In this document: one piece after another, positions 1 through 12,455 of the stretch | How the letters are laid out: each line of letters opens with the position of its first letter | Position numbering within the stretch: position 1 is the stretch's first letter | Assembly: GCF_033568475.1 (NCBI RefSeq) | Contig: NC_133122.1 | Coordinates: 145,590,861 to 145,654,860, forward strand | Source of the DNA: Henckelia pumila | Lineage: Eukaryota > Streptophyta > Magnoliopsida > Lamiales > Gesneriaceae | DNA: 64,000 nt | Reading direction: 5' to 3' | Translations under genes and position numbers: made by a program | The notes under the pieces: model-generated | What the model was told of the DNA's origin: nothing | Database searches by the model: none | The model's input: only the letters and a program-made list of their open reading frames with translations

Positions 1-330
1 CGAATGAACCAACCACTGTATTTGCACGATCTAAAAGAAAGAAGACCCACCGACTGCAATATAATCATAAACACGTTGAACCAATTGAAACAGACTGAAT
101 AAACACATAAACTTATATATTATGTATTTCTGATATTAACACATTGAACCAACTGAAATATTATTTTACATCTAACCAACTGATATATTTGCATTAACCG
201 ACTCATTAAATACATTGAGTTACCCAATATATACAATAACCGATCGATTTAACACATTCAACCAACTGATATATTTGCATTAATCGACTGATTGCACGAA
301 AAATTAGATCATTTGCCAATACAAAGTTCG
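1..330. repeat. Degenerate short-unit repeat array, left block
   Basis: The stretch repeats variants of ACCGACTGAAATA and ACCAACTGATATA separated by AT-rich spacers with TTAAACACA. The same motifs, all on the same strand, return at 931-1052, 10500-10737 and about 14030-14430, that is, in and around the broken Mutator-like gene. Here it lies beyond the 3' end of that gene. No coding potential is seen. Confidence 0.6.
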
Positions 331-463
331 ACAACATGTTCACAAAATACAACCTACTCGGCAAAAAACTAATCAACATCGAAATAAAACATTTTAAACA
401 AGAAACTAAACAACTTGTTTACATATCAGTCTGTCTCTTGGGGAATTTTTTTCGATAATGGCC

Positions 464-930
464 TCATTCATTACATACACCATATTTTTTACTCCGCTTC
501 CGGCCAAACTCTCCAATAGAGGGTATTCTTTCTTTTTGTTCTCTGACATGTTTCCTCTTGACGTCGGGGGGAAGTACATCACATCTATAATTATCTGGAA
601 TGTTCCATTCACTTGAAATCGGCACCGGATATATAGTATCAGCATAGGCGAGGGCCCACATTTGATACGAGTAGTAAGGCGAGCAAAAGTCATACAAATA
701 TAATTTTGCCCTGTAAATTGCTGCAATTGCATGAGCACATGGGAGTTTATCAACTTGAAACACTCGACAACTACAAGATTTGTCAGATAAGTTAACAACT
801 TAATTCTTCCCATCGCCAAATACTTGATACTCAAGTGCATTAAGCTGAGATTCTTTTAGACATTGTGACAATGTAAAATTAGCTCTTAAGATAGCCTCTG
901 TCGAAGGAGTAAGTGTCATCGTAGCTGAAC
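464..930 (-). pseudogene. Mutator-like transposase, C-terminal SWIM exon (broken)
   Basis: This is the last exon of a MuDR-type (MULE) transposase. Reading the minus strand it opens after a splice acceptor (TTAATTAACAG). It encodes a stretch ending in the SWIM zinc finger CxC...CxH (CSCRVFQ...LPCAHAIAA), followed by a basic tail with RKRSKK. The SWIM finger in MULE transposases is thought to bind DNA or partner proteins. One in-frame stop (after GDGKN, near 800) interrupts the frame. The catalytic part lies about 9.8 kb away at 10738-12455, because a Copia element entered the intron between them. The family assignment is solid; the gene is clearly dead. Confidence 0.85.
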
Positions 931-1052
931 CTGTTAATTAAACGCACTTAACCAACTTAAATATTTTATTTTCCGACTGAAATATAAACATAAACCTACT
1001 GATTAAACACAGTTAATTGACTGAAATATACGCATCAACCTACTGAATAAAC
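931..1052. repeat. Intronic tandem-like array, left of Copia insertion
   Basis: The block holds motifs such as CCGACTGAAATATAAACAT and CCTACTGATTAAACACA. With 10500-10737 it forms one intron of the Mutator-like gene of about 360 bp once the Copia is removed. Its last five bases, TAAAC (1048-1052), are the left target-site duplication. Confidence 0.65.
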
Positions 1053-2910
1053 TGTTGGAACACTGTCGTTCTCCGGATCGAAAAAGAAAGTGATACCCGT
1101 TGCAGCGGAAGTTTTAAAATTTTATATGGAACGATTCCATATGGGTATCAAATTCCTACGATTAAAATTGATAACATAAAATTTAAACAATATAAATTTT
1201 ACCTTAAAATCTCGAAACGAGATTATGGACACCAACAGATTAATCTGCTCTTGTTGTATATCCCAGGAACTGATGAACGAACAATTCTTCAATCAGGTCC
1301 ACGAACAGAAATTTAATCCCTCTGATAGACTGCACTAGAAAGTCTATCAGAAGTTTCTACGATGAGATAGAACAGATATGATCTGTTAAATCAGTCTGCA
1401 AATTCAAAAATTCACAGACTGAATTTTCGAACACTGTGAGAGAGAGGGAGGGGGTTGGCCGAATTCCTTGAGAGAAAGCTCTCTAGGTTTTTGAAATTAT
1501 GACCTGTTGTGTATAATTTCTGTACTGCAATAACTTATTTATAGTGTGGGCTGCTAACATCTTAGGGTCCATTAGTCATAAGTTCAAGCCTGACAAGCAA
1601 AGCCCGCATGTTCAGAAATTAATATAAAATTCATCGTGACTCAAATTGATAAACCAATTTCACCAATGTGCACAGAAACCATTTCTGCATCTTTTAAAGT
1701 CAAGATAAATTTTCTGAATCCGAATTCAGTGGTTTTCAAAAATGTCCATCACTATGTCATTTTAGGAAATCTTACTCCCTCTACTTTTAAATAAGAAGTC
1801 CCACTTCTTTATTCACTAAATTTAACTCTTTAAATTTAATTATCTCAACGGGGATTAAAAAATCCATTACTTGTGTGACCCTCAATGGTTCAGGGATACA
1901 GCTAGCCGTGGGCTCACAACTCCTTGTGACTCGGAACAACAATTTCCGACTTGCCCATCGAATCATGATAAGAGCGCCTAGCAAAATCGCCCCATGATTC
2001 CCTAGGTATCACTGATAGTGCCTGCAAGAACCAATAGATTTTGGTTAGCATACAGTACGGTCCCTTCATCCATATATCCCGATCGAATCAACAACCATTG
2101 GTAAATCGAGAGTCGTTCGAGATTCGATAACTATGCATTACATCTTGGAGATCAAATAGTGACATCGCATGTGTTACTAGGAACACCAAGTAACCTAAAA
2201 CACATCATGTACTCTGGCCAGAGATTCATCACACTAATATCTCATCATATCGCATAGGATATCCACACTTGCAAGTATGTGGTGAATCCTTGACAACAAA
2301 GCATCGACTCCTATATGTGTCGTAACTGTACCCAATCCTGACACCTGATGACCCCAATAGAGTCGGTAAACGAGTCAAAGTACAGTGCTAGCATATAGAG
2401 TCTCAATGATGTTTCAAGTAGTAAGGACTAATGGTGTACAACCAAAACCGCGGACTTTATCCACTCGATAAGTGATAACCACTTGGAAAGTCCGGATAGG
2501 GTAGTTCGATCATTCATCATATGAATATCCATTTGCATGCTTTGAACATCTCTATGTTCCATACCAATGAAACGTGGTACTCGGCATCGCAAATGCTAGT
2601 CTCAATCTCGAGCGATCCTTATCCTTATTAACGGACGACTCAATCGACTAGGAACTATTTAGAATATACAGTGACTATAAGATGTGTTTCATGATAGCCA
2701 TCCTCATGTGCTACCACATCTTACATACACTATAGTATATTCAAGGTCTTCATCTAAACATCTTATAGTATGTCACAACATAATAATATGATAAAAGATA
2801 AAGTAAATGCCATTATAAAAGTGTAAATTATATTAAACAAAAGATTGTTTATACATAGAGTCATAAAAGCCCTTAGCCACAAGTTGGCTCACCGGGCACC
2901 CACTCTTTCA
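1053..2910 (-). repeat. 3' LTR of the Copia element
   Basis: Begins TGTTGGAACACTG on the plus strand and ends CACTCTTTCA. It aligns over its whole length with 8639-10499 with scattered single-base differences and a length difference in a G run. Being next to the PPT, it is the 3' LTR of the minus-strand element. Confidence 0.95.
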
Positions 2911-2921
2911 ATCTCCCACTT
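2911..2921 (-). other. Polypurine tract of the Copia element
   Basis: On the minus strand this reads AAGTGGGAGAT, directly abutting the 3' LTR. It is the usual primer site for plus-strand DNA synthesis. Confidence 0.8.
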
Positions 2922-2930
2922 GCTTTAAAG

Positions 2931-5900
2931 CTAACTAGTCATACTACGTAGTCCCATTGCTTCGCGATGTTTGTCAAATAATGGTCCTGGCAAGGGCTTA
3001 GTAAGTGGATCAGCGATATTGTCTGCAGAGGCCACTCTCTCGACAGTGATGTCTCCTCTTTCCACGATCTTCCGGATGATGTGGTATTTCCTCAGTACGT
3101 GTTTGGATCTTTGATGAGACCTTGGTTCCTTTGCCTGAGCAATGGCACCCGTGTTGTCACAGTACACCGGGACTGGACCAACAGCTTCGGGAATAACGCC
3201 CTACTCTTGGACGAAATTCCTCATCCAAACGGCCTCTTTAGCAGCAGCTGATGCCGCAATGTATTCTGCCTCAGTGGTGGAATCCGCTGTGGTGTCCTGC
3301 TTGGAACTCTTCCAAGAGACAGCACCGCCATTGAGCATGAACACAAATCCAGAGGTTGACTTTGAGTCATCCACGTCACTTTGAAAGCTAGAGTCGGTAT
3401 AGCCTTCCAATTTCAGTTCTCTTCCTCCATAAACCATGAATACATTCTTAGTTCTTCTCAAGTACTTAAGAATATCCTTCACGGCTTTCCAATGCATTTG
3501 ACCGGGATTGGCTTGATATCTGCTCGTGACACTCAGAGCAAATGCCACATCCGGTCTGGTAGATATCATCCCATACATGATACTCCCTATGGCTGACGCA
3601 TATGGTATGTGTGTCATTTTTTCTATCTTTTCGTCAGTCTTGGGACACATAGACTTGGATAGAGAGACTCCATGACACATAGGTAGACGTCCTCTCTTGG
3701 ACTCATCCATTGAAAACCTTTTCAATATAGTGTCGATGTAGGTAGCTTGAGTAAGTCCTATCATTCTCTTAGATCTATCTCTATAGATCTATATCCCTAT
3801 AATATAGGACGCCTCACCCAAATCCTTCATCGAGAATCTACCTGATAACCATATCTTTGTTGACTGCAACATCCCTACATCATTCCCAATGAGTAAGATG
3901 TCATCAACATAAAGTACTAAGAATGTCACAGCATCCTTAACTACTTTCTTGTACACGCACGGTTCCTCCGGGTTCTTGATGAAACCAAAATCCTTTATTG
4001 TTTCATCAAATTTCTTGTTCCAACTTCTTGATGCTTGTTTGAGACCATAGATCTATCTCTGAAGCTTGCATACCTTATGCTCGCTTCTCATGGATGTGAA
4101 TCCCTCGGGCTGCATCATATAGATTTCTTTCTTAATGTTTCCATTAAGAAATGCAGTCTTCACATCCATTTGCCATATCTCATAGTCATACCATGCTGCT
4201 ATGGCAATAAGGATTCTTATGGACTTGAACATTGCGACTGGTAAAAAAGTTTCATCATAGTCAACACCTTGTCTTTGAGTATAACCTTTTACCACCAATC
4301 GTGCCTTGTAGGTCAGTACCTTTCCATCAGGCCCAAGTTTTCTCTTGTAGATCCATTTACACCCTATTGGAACAATTCCATCGGGAGGATCTACTAAAGA
4401 CCAAATTTGGTTTGTATGCATCGAATCTATTTCCGACTGCATAGCTTCAAGCCATAAATTCGAATCCGCATCAGAAATTGCTTCCTTGAAGTTTCTTGGA
4501 TCACATCCAATGTCGGGTTCACTTTGATCCCCTTCAAGAAGAAGATCATATCTAATAGGAGGCCTAGAAGTCCTCTCGGATCTTCTAGTAATAGGCGTGT
4601 CGATCAATGGTTCCTGAGGTGTAGAATCATTATTTTGTATCTCGGGTTCTTCTCGAATTTCTTCGAGTTCCATTATCTTGCCTTTCTTATCCAAGAACTC
4701 CTTCTCCAAGAAGTTGGCATTCCTTGAAACAAACACTTTTGTTTCAGTAGGATGATAGAAATAATATCCGATTGAATTCTTCGGATACCCTACAAAATAA
4801 CATAAGGTGGATCGACTATCCAACTTATCTCCCACTGTCTGCTTCACGTAAGCAGGACATCCCCAAATCCTCAAGTACGAATACTTAGGAGCTTTGCCAT
4901 TCCATAACTCGTATGGTGTTTTGTCCACTGCTTTAGTGTGGACGTTGTTCAACAACAATACCGCCGTTTCAAGAGCATTGCCCCAAAACAAAGGTGGGAG
5001 CTCAGTGAAGCTCATCATAGATCGAACCATGTCCAACAAGGTTTGATTGCGACGTTCCGAAACACCATTCAGCTGAGGTGTCATAGGAGGAGTCCACTGA
5101 GAGAGAATCCCATTCTCTTTTAGATAATCCAAGAACTCGGTACTTAAGTATTCTCCACCTCGATCTGATCGAAGTGCTTTAATACTCTTACCTAGTTTGT
5201 TTTCTACTTCAGCCTTGAATTCTTTGAACTTTTCAAATGATTCAGACTCATATTTCATCAAATATAAGTACCCATACCTAGAATAATCATCAGTAAAGGT
5301 AATGAAGTAGGTGTGACCAAATTTTGTACCAATACTAAATGGTCCGCAAACATCTGTATGGATCAAATCCAATAGATTTTGACTACGCTCTGGCTTCCCT
5401 TTGAAAGAAGATTTAGTCATTTTTCCTTTGAGGCAGGACTCACAAGTAGGTAGAAAGTTAATATCAGACATATCAAAGATGCCCTCTCCCAATAGCTTGT
5501 TTATCCTCCTTGAAGAAATATGACCTAGCCTAGCATGCCAAAGGTTTGCTGGGTTTTGACTATCGATTTTCCTTTTCTTCGTTGTTACCGGTTTATCAAC
5601 ATAATTAATTGGAACGCCTTTTAATTTTAAGTTATATAGATCGTTTTCAAGTTGTACACATCCAATTAAACATTCATTCTTGTAAATATTGCAAATCTCA
5701 TTCATAAAATTGCAAAAAAAACCATCTCTATCAAGCATAGAAATAGAAATAATGTTTTTAACCAAATCTGGCACATATAAAACATCTCTCAAAAATAACT
5801 TAAAATCATTCTCCAAAATTAAACAAATGTCTCCCACAGCTTTGGCTTCAACTCGAGAACCATTTCCGAGCCTCAGCTGGGTCTTACCCATCCTAAGCTT

Positions 5901-6866
5901 GCGACTTCTTGTCATCACCTGCAAATAATTGCAAATGTGAGATCCACATCCGGTATCCAATACCCAAGAAGTAGTATTAAGTGAAACATTTATTTCAATA
6001 TAAAACATACCCTTCGCAGTTCGCAACTGCTCGAGATATTCCTTGCAGTTACGTTTCCAATGATCGGGTTTCTTGTAGTGATGGCAAACATCCTTGGATT
6101 TTTCCATGTTTGAAGCCTTTGTCTTGTTCTTCTTCTCGGGTCCGGTTTTTTTGGATGGGGCAGAACGTTTCTTACCCTTTGTACTTGGCCCCTTCTTAGC
6201 AGAAGAAGACGAGCCCACCAAGAGAACCGGTTTATCCTTCTTTAAAGTGGCTTCATAAGTTACAAGCATATTGACCATCTCTTCAAGGGAGACCTCTATC
6301 TTGTTCATATTGAAATTCACCACAAAACCGTCAAACGATGAAGGAAGAGAGAGAAGTAATAAGTCCACATTGAGTTCATGCTCCAATACCAATTCAAGCA
6401 TTACCAACTTCTGAATGAGCCAAATCACGCGTACCCCATGATCACGGACCGAAGTCCCTTCACGCATGCGACACGTCATTAACTCTTTTACAGTAGCGAA
6501 CCTCTCAGCTCTCGATTGAGCCCCAAAAAGTTCCTTGAGTTGTGCGTGAATGTCAGCAGCATTCACGGTATCCTCAAATCGCCTCTGGAGTTCATCAGAC
6601 ATCGAAGCTTGCATATAGCATTTGGCCTTGATATCATGGTCCCACCATTTATCAAGTTTGGCCAACTCTTCCGGACTTATATCAGCTGGTGCTTCCTTCG
6701 GAGGAGATTTTTCTAACACGTAGAACATCTTCTCCGAGGTCAAGACAATCTTCAACTTACGGAACCATTCCGTATAGTTTGCGCCAGTCAGTTTGTTTTG
6801 TTCGAGAATAGAGAATAGTGGATTGCGCGAATTCATCTTAATGAAATACTGAAAATAAACAGACAA
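2931..6866 (-). pseudogene. Copia gag-pol polyprotein with three in-frame stops
   Basis: One frame of 1312 codons runs through the whole region, interrupted only by stops at 4053-4055, 3789-3791 and 3201-3203. In order it shows: gag; a zinc knuckle (CHHYKKPDHWKRNC) whose second Cys is Tyr; protease (WVLDTGCGSH); the GAG-pre-integrase HARLGH; the integrase core with HTDVCGP, RSDRGGEY and the NGVSERRN segment; RT from CKWIYKRKL with YVDDILL between the first two stops; and RNase H with STTEAEYIA. The frame ends with a DPLTKPLPG segment typical of Copia C termini. Stop one follows CKLQR where a serine normally precedes IYGLKQ. Readthrough is unlikely because the stops lie inside RT and RNase H. 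Confidence 0.93.
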
Positions 6867-8339
6867 TAATCAGTGATTGTTTAATTAATTTACTAAGACA
6901 TAAAATAAGACGAATTTATTTTATGAATCTCACTCCCACTATTTTAATGATTTCACTACCCTCTAGTGAAAACGAGAAATATTTTTTTTAGTGGGAACAT
7001 GGAGTCCAATTGACAAACTATAGTCCCGAATAATATCAGTCAACCATAATTTTCAAATGGTAGAGCCCAATTGCTTCCAAAGCAACCTCCATGTTTTTAC
7101 CTCATGTCCAATAAGGGCCCAATAATATGACGCCGTTTATTGTGACACGTCAAGATGACCCATCAATATTAAGTTGTGATGGACGGTCGCCATGTGGATC
7201 TCCAATAATATGAGCCAATCCCATGGGAGTTTCATCCAACTTACAACATGTGTCGATCCAATGTACAGCTTTCCGACGAACGGCCCCCCCCCAATAATAT
7301 GAGCCGGACCGTATCCGCGGGTAGCATCTCATACATTGATCGTTGATGGAAGGTAGGAACATTTAAACAATATTTAAATGCCCTTTTGTTTATCTTGATA
7401 TCAATTTTAAATCATATTTAAAATGAGAGATTTTAATTTCGAAAATTTGTCTCATTATTTAAAATTTGTATGCTTGCAGAATTCATACAATTTAGTCTAA
7501 ACATGCATACAACAATAATATCATATATTATTTTAGGATGATCGATTCCATTACTAATCGACCCGTGGTTGCCAATCACGAGTCTAAGTTCAATCCTAGG
7601 TGATATGCAAGTATGCAATGCAATCCTGTTACATTGTGCTTCCAATTTACATTTCTTCAATCTTTATCATTGCTTGCTGGGCCCACCTCCATCTTCAAAA
7701 TCTCCCACTATTTCTAGTGAATTTACAATAAATTACTATGACAAATAAAGGAATACATTATAGGGGTGGGAACGGGCCATAAACCAGGCCCACTCTTATT
7801 ACATATGACAATTCATATTGGGCCATAAACCAGGCCCATTAATAAATCCAACAACAATAATTAAAACCAAATGTAAACAACCTAACATACACCTATAATA
7901 TTGGTTATGACAATCGATCATCCTTATCCAATAATTTTTAATTCAAAAATTAATTTATTGGATATCATGCAATGACAATAAATATAAATAGATAAAATCA
8001 TATTTCATACATAAAATCTTATTTTATATATAAAATCATATTTTATCTAGTTTATCCATAAAATCATATTTTGCATATAAAATCCAATTTTATACATAAA
8101 ATCATATTTTATTATCAATTGTACCAAAATTAATAATTAAAGATTTAATTTATTGTATTAAATTTATAAATTTCCAAAATTCAAAATTTATCCAAAAATT
8201 AATTTTCTTAAAAAATTTTGGGCTCAAACAATTTTGACTCATTGCCTCGTGGACCAACTGAAACAATTTTTAATCGGGCCAAAAATTGGGCCCAAAACCA
8301 TTTTGGGCTAGAATTCATAATTCAAGGAAAAATTTATTT

Positions 8340-8530
8340 TTAATAAAAAAAAAAATTTCTGGGCAGCCCGGGACAATCCCGGGCTGGACTCGTCCAGCCC
8401 AGCCGCTGGGCCGCTCCATGCGGCCCAGCTGCGCGGGCTAGGGCAACGCTTGCCCTAGCTCGCGCATGGCTGCTGCGTGCAGCCAAGCTGCTCGCTGCCT
8501 TCGGGCAGCGGGCAGCCCCGAAAATAATTT
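8340..8530 (-). other. GC-rich hairpin array in the Copia leader
   Basis: In the untranslated leader between PBS and gag an island of about 160 bp is almost pure GC in an otherwise AT-rich element. It is a row of perfect inverted repeats: 8366-8373/8377-8384, 8381-8389/8392-8400, 8405-8413/8421-8429, 8437-8446/8450-8459, 8468-8473/8479-8484 and 8493-8499/8504-8510, the last closed by TTCG on the plus strand. An A-run followed by TTT flanks it on the left. A role in RNA packaging or dimerisation is only a guess. Confidence 0.75.
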
Positions 8531-8626
8531 TTTTTTCTTTTATTTTCCGTTTTATTTTTCTGAAAAATCGAGGCTTTGTACAATCGATAAATAAAATTTT
8601 AATCGTAAAATCCGAGAACAACCTGT

Positions 8627-8637
8627 CTCTGATACCA
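8627..8637 (-). other. Primer binding site (initiator Met tRNA type)
   Basis: The minus strand reads TGGTATCAGAG one base inside the 5' LTR. This is the common plant PBS complementary to the 3' end of initiator methionine tRNA. Confidence 0.85.
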
Positions 8638-8638
8638 C

Positions 8639-10499
8639 TGTTGGAACACTGTCGTTCTCCGGATCGAAAAAGAAAGTGATACCCGTTGCAGCGGAAGTTT
8701 TAAAATTTTATATGGAACGATTCCATATGGGTATCAAATTTCTACGATTAAAATTGATAACATAAAATTTAAACAATATAAATTTTACCTTAAAATCTCG
8801 AAGCGAGATTATGGACACCAACAGATTAATCTGCTCTTGTTGTATATCCCAAAAACTGATGAACGAACAATTCTTCAATCAGGTCCACGAACAGAAATTT
8901 AATCCCTCTGATAGACTGCACTAGAAATTCTATCAGAAGTTTTTACGATGAGATAGAACAGATATGATCTGTTAAATCAGTCTGCAAATTCAAAAATTCA
9001 CAGACTAAATTTTCGAACACTGTGAGAGAGGGGGGGGGGGGGGTCGGCCGAATTCCTTGAGAGAAAGCTCTCTAGGTTTTCGAAATTATGACCTGTTGTG
9101 TATAATTTCTGTACTACAATAACTTATTTATAATGTGGGCTGCTAACATCTTAGGGTCCATTAGTCATAAGTTCAAGCCTGACAAGCAAAGCCCGCATGT
9201 TCAGAAATTAATATAAAATTCATCGTGACTCAAATTGATAAACCAATTTCACCAATGTGCACAGAAACCATTTCTGCATCTTTTAAAGTCAAGATAAATT
9301 TTCTGAATCCGAATTCAGTGGTTTCCAAAAATGTCCATCACTATGTCATTTTAGGAAATCTTACTCCCTCTACTTTTAAATAAGAAGTCTCACTTCTTTA
9401 TTCACTAAATTTAACTATTTAAATTTAATTATCTCAACGGGGATTAAAAAATCTATTACTTGTGTGACCCTCAATGGTTCAGGGATACAGCTAGCCGTGG
9501 GCTCACAACTCCTTGTGACTTGGAACAACAATTTCCGATTTGCCCATCGAATCATGGTAAGAGCGCCTAGCAACATCGCCCCATGATTTCCTAGGTATCA
9601 CTGATAGTGCCTGCAAGAACCAATAGATTTTGGTTAGCGTACAGTACGGTCCTTTCATCCATATATCTCGATCGAATCAACAACCATTGGTAAATCGAGA
9701 GTCATTCGAGATTCGATAACTATGCATTACATCTTGGAGATCAAATAGTGACATCGCATGTGTTACTAGGAACACCAAGTAACCTAAAACACATCATGTA
9801 CTCTGGCCAGAGATTCATCACACTAATATCTCCTCATATCGCATAGGATATCCACACTTGCAAGTATGTGTTGAATCCTTGACAACAAAGCATCGACTCT
9901 TATATGTGTCGTAACTGTACCCAATCCCGACACCTGATGACCCCAATAGAGTCGGTAAACGAGTCAAAGTACAGTGCTAGCATATAGAGTCTCAATGATG
10001 TTTCAAGTAGTAAGGACTAATGGTGTACAACCAAAACCGCGAACTTTATCCACTCGATAAGTGATAACCACTTGGAAAGTCCGGATAGGGTAGCTCGATC
10101 ATTCATCATATGAATATCCATTTGCATGCTTTGAACATCTCTATGTTCCATACCAATGAAACGTGGTACTCGGTATCGCAAATGCTAGTCTCAATCTCGA
10201 GCAATCCTTATCCTTATTAACGGACGGCTCAATCGACTAGGAACTGTTTAGAATATACAGTGACTATAAGATGTGTTTCATGATAGCCATCCCCATGTGC
10301 TACCACATCTTACATACACTATAGTATATTCAAGGTCTTCATCTAAACATCTTATAGTATGTCACAACATAATAATATGATAAAAGATAAAGTAAATGCC
10401 ATTATAAAAGTGTAAATTATATTAAACAAAAGATTGTTTATACATAGAGTCATAAAATCCCTTAGCCACAAGTTGGCTCACCGGGCACCCACTCTTTCA
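8639..10499 (-). repeat. 5' LTR of the Copia element
   Basis: Same ends as the other LTR (TGTTGGAACACTG ... CTCTTTCA). It carries a longer run of G near 9030. It abuts the PBS, so it is the 5' LTR and would hold the promoter of the minus-strand transcript. Confidence 0.95.
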
Positions 10500-10737
10500 T
10501 AAACATGCTTAACAGACTGAAATATAAGTATAAAACCTACTTATTAAACACACTTAACCAACTGAAATAATTTTACTTTCCGACTGAAATATAAGCATAA
10601 ACCCGCTAATTAAACACACAGCCGACTGAAATATCAAAACCTACTAATTAAACACACTTATCCGACTGAAATATACGCATCAACCTACTGAATAAACACA
10701 CTTAACAGACTGGAATAATTTTATTAACCGACTTAAC
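10500..10737. repeat. Intronic tandem-like array, right of Copia insertion
   Basis: A repeated unit of roughly 45-60 bp is built from CCGACTGAAATATAAGCAT, then AAACCTACTAATTAAACACA, then CTTAACC. At least four imperfect units are visible. The array ends at a splice donor (minus-strand A|GTTAAG) of the Mutator-like gene, so the intron consists almost only of this repeat. The first five bases, TAAAC, are the right target-site duplication of the Copia. Confidence 0.7.
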
Positions 10738-12455
10738 TTGCTGCATTTCGATGCTTGTTGAACCACTTTGAAGTTAATTTGTGAATTGCATCACAACGCT
10801 ACAACAGGTAACTCTCTTTCTTTTTTAAGTATTGCCTTTATTGACTCCACTCCATTTGTCGTCATTATATTGTATCTAGCACCGGGAGAATGAGCTCTAG
10901 ACCATTTGTCAGGAGATGAATGCATTTTGAGATACGATGCAATGTTAGGATACATTTATCTCAAACATCTGTACAACTCTTCAAATTCGGATAGTTTGTA
11001 TGCATATGTTGTTCTCATAAACAAATCAATCCCATCTTTTCCGCCAGACATTCTCTTAAGATTTTGTGAAATATGTCACGAGCAATGTACATGTGATGCA
11101 TGCTCATATACAGTACGAACAACATTAATAATAGATATATATCTGTTAGAAATGATTATCAAGTCAGGATCATCATGAATAAACTCCTTCAATTTCTGCA
11201 AAAACCAAGCCCCACAAATCATCATTCTCAGAATCAACAATGGCCCATGCTATAGGATACTGATGAAAGTCACCATCTTGTGCAGTAGCAACAAGTAAAA
11301 AACCTCTATATTTGCACTTCAAAAATGTTCCATCAACAGATATAACTTTTCTCATTCTACGAAATCCATCAATGCATGCCCCATATGCTAGAAACATTTA
11401 TTTAAATCTACCCGTCGAATCTGTCACCAAATCAGTTATTGAGTTTTTGTTCACTTGCTTCACCATATGCAAATACGAAGGCAAAATTCTATAACACTCT
11501 TCAGGACTTCCAAGTAACTTATCCAAAGCAACTAGTCTTCCCCTTCATGCTTTGAAATAACTAATTTCAACACCTTTATTTTGCATCATCGTAATAATGG
11601 CTTTTGGTTCAGGCAAGCTAAGTTGTCCTTTAAAATTTTCAACCAAAATATTTGCTACGAAGTCTGAAGTTGCTTGCCGATGCATTTTCCTCCGATGTGA
11701 AAGGTCACAAGTATGGACGTTGCGTAAAACACGTATCGAGAATCGTGATGAATTCTTTATTTGTGATGCACGTATTTTCCAACTGCAGCTCGGTGTCACA
11801 CATCTAACATCATAAACTTTTTGTTGGATTTTCGAACATCTATTTCAAAAGAGGCATTTAAAAAAGTCTTGAACAACTCTGTTTGAAATTCATCCTTGCT
11901 CTCAAACTCCTGACCGACAAAAAAGTTAGACAAATCATTAAATGAATAAGTTGCATTACCTTCAACATCTCGTATTTGTGTATTATGTGTTGTACAAATA
12001 TACGCTCATCAACAATATTCTCTTCATGATAAGAAGATTCAACTCGTGTATTTCTTGGAGTATACAATGTAAACTCATCAACACGATTCTCTTCACTCAT
12101 AACAAGCTCAACTATTTCGGTCACAGCATTATCAATCTCTCTTGTGTCATCCATCAAAACTTCATGTTCATTCATTCCATCGTCTAACTTGTTTTCAAAA
12201 AATACCCCGTCAAAATATTCATCATATGTTCTCTTATCACCACCATATATTTCAGTATCATAATTGGCAACCCTCTCATCATTAAGATTTTTACAAACTT
12301 CAACATCTCTAGCATTATCATTTGTTTCATCAGTGGTTCTGAAGCCACTTGTTTCTATCAATTCAACATGAAGCAAAGGTCTAACATTTGAAATGCCAAA
12401 AGACAGATATGTTGCCAATGCACGTGAGCTTTTTATATATATTGGTCTCGGATTG
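10738..12455 (-). pseudogene. Mutator-like transposase, central and catalytic part (broken)
   Basis: Read from right to left on the minus strand: an acidic, low-similarity stretch (12455 to about 11858); the MuDR N-terminal DNA-binding-like segment (VRNVHTC-type, as VLRNVHTCDLSHRRKMHR); a linker; and the MULE transposase core with ISVDGTFLKCKY and AWAIVDSEND. Next come HDDPDLIIISNR and the segment KWSRAHSPGARYNIMTTNG. A one-base frameshift near 11212, an internal stop in HCS*HIS, and a lost codon part near 10795 show decay. The coding end at 10738 is followed by a GT donor. The C-terminal exon is at 464-930. Confidence 0.85.
12403..12455. repeat. 53-bp direct repeat, left copy
   Basis: Runs from ACAGATATGTTGCC to GGTCTCGGATTG and is repeated at 13702-13754 with one difference (G/A). 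In the minus-strand transposase it encodes the RPIYIKSSRALATYL stretch. Both copies flank a 1246-bp insert. Confidence 0.85.

Larger units (their letters stand above)
1053..10499 (-). mobile_element. Ty1/Copia LTR retrotransposon, Angela-like, near complete
   Basis: This is a full-length element with two long LTRs (1858 and 1861 bp, TG...CA ends), a PBS, a PPT, one gag-pol frame and a perfect 5-bp target-site duplication TAAAC (1048-1052 and 10500-10504). Domain order gag, protease, integrase, RT, RNase H is the Copia order. Long LTRs and the integrase sequence suggest the Angela/BARE lineage (inference from remembered family features). It is inserted in an intron of a Mutator-like transposase gene, on the same strand. 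Three stop codons in pol make it non-autonomous as written. The LTRs are very similar with scattered substitutions, so insertion is fairly recent. Confidence 0.95.

Noticed and set aside
8340..8621. Open frame of 93 codons on the minus strand in the GC-rich Copia leader
   Set aside because: It lies in the untranslated leader and its composition comes from the hairpin island; no family resemblance.
10906..12187. Plus-strand open frames in the Mutator-like region
   Set aside because: They are antisense shadows of the minus-strand transposase coding sequence.
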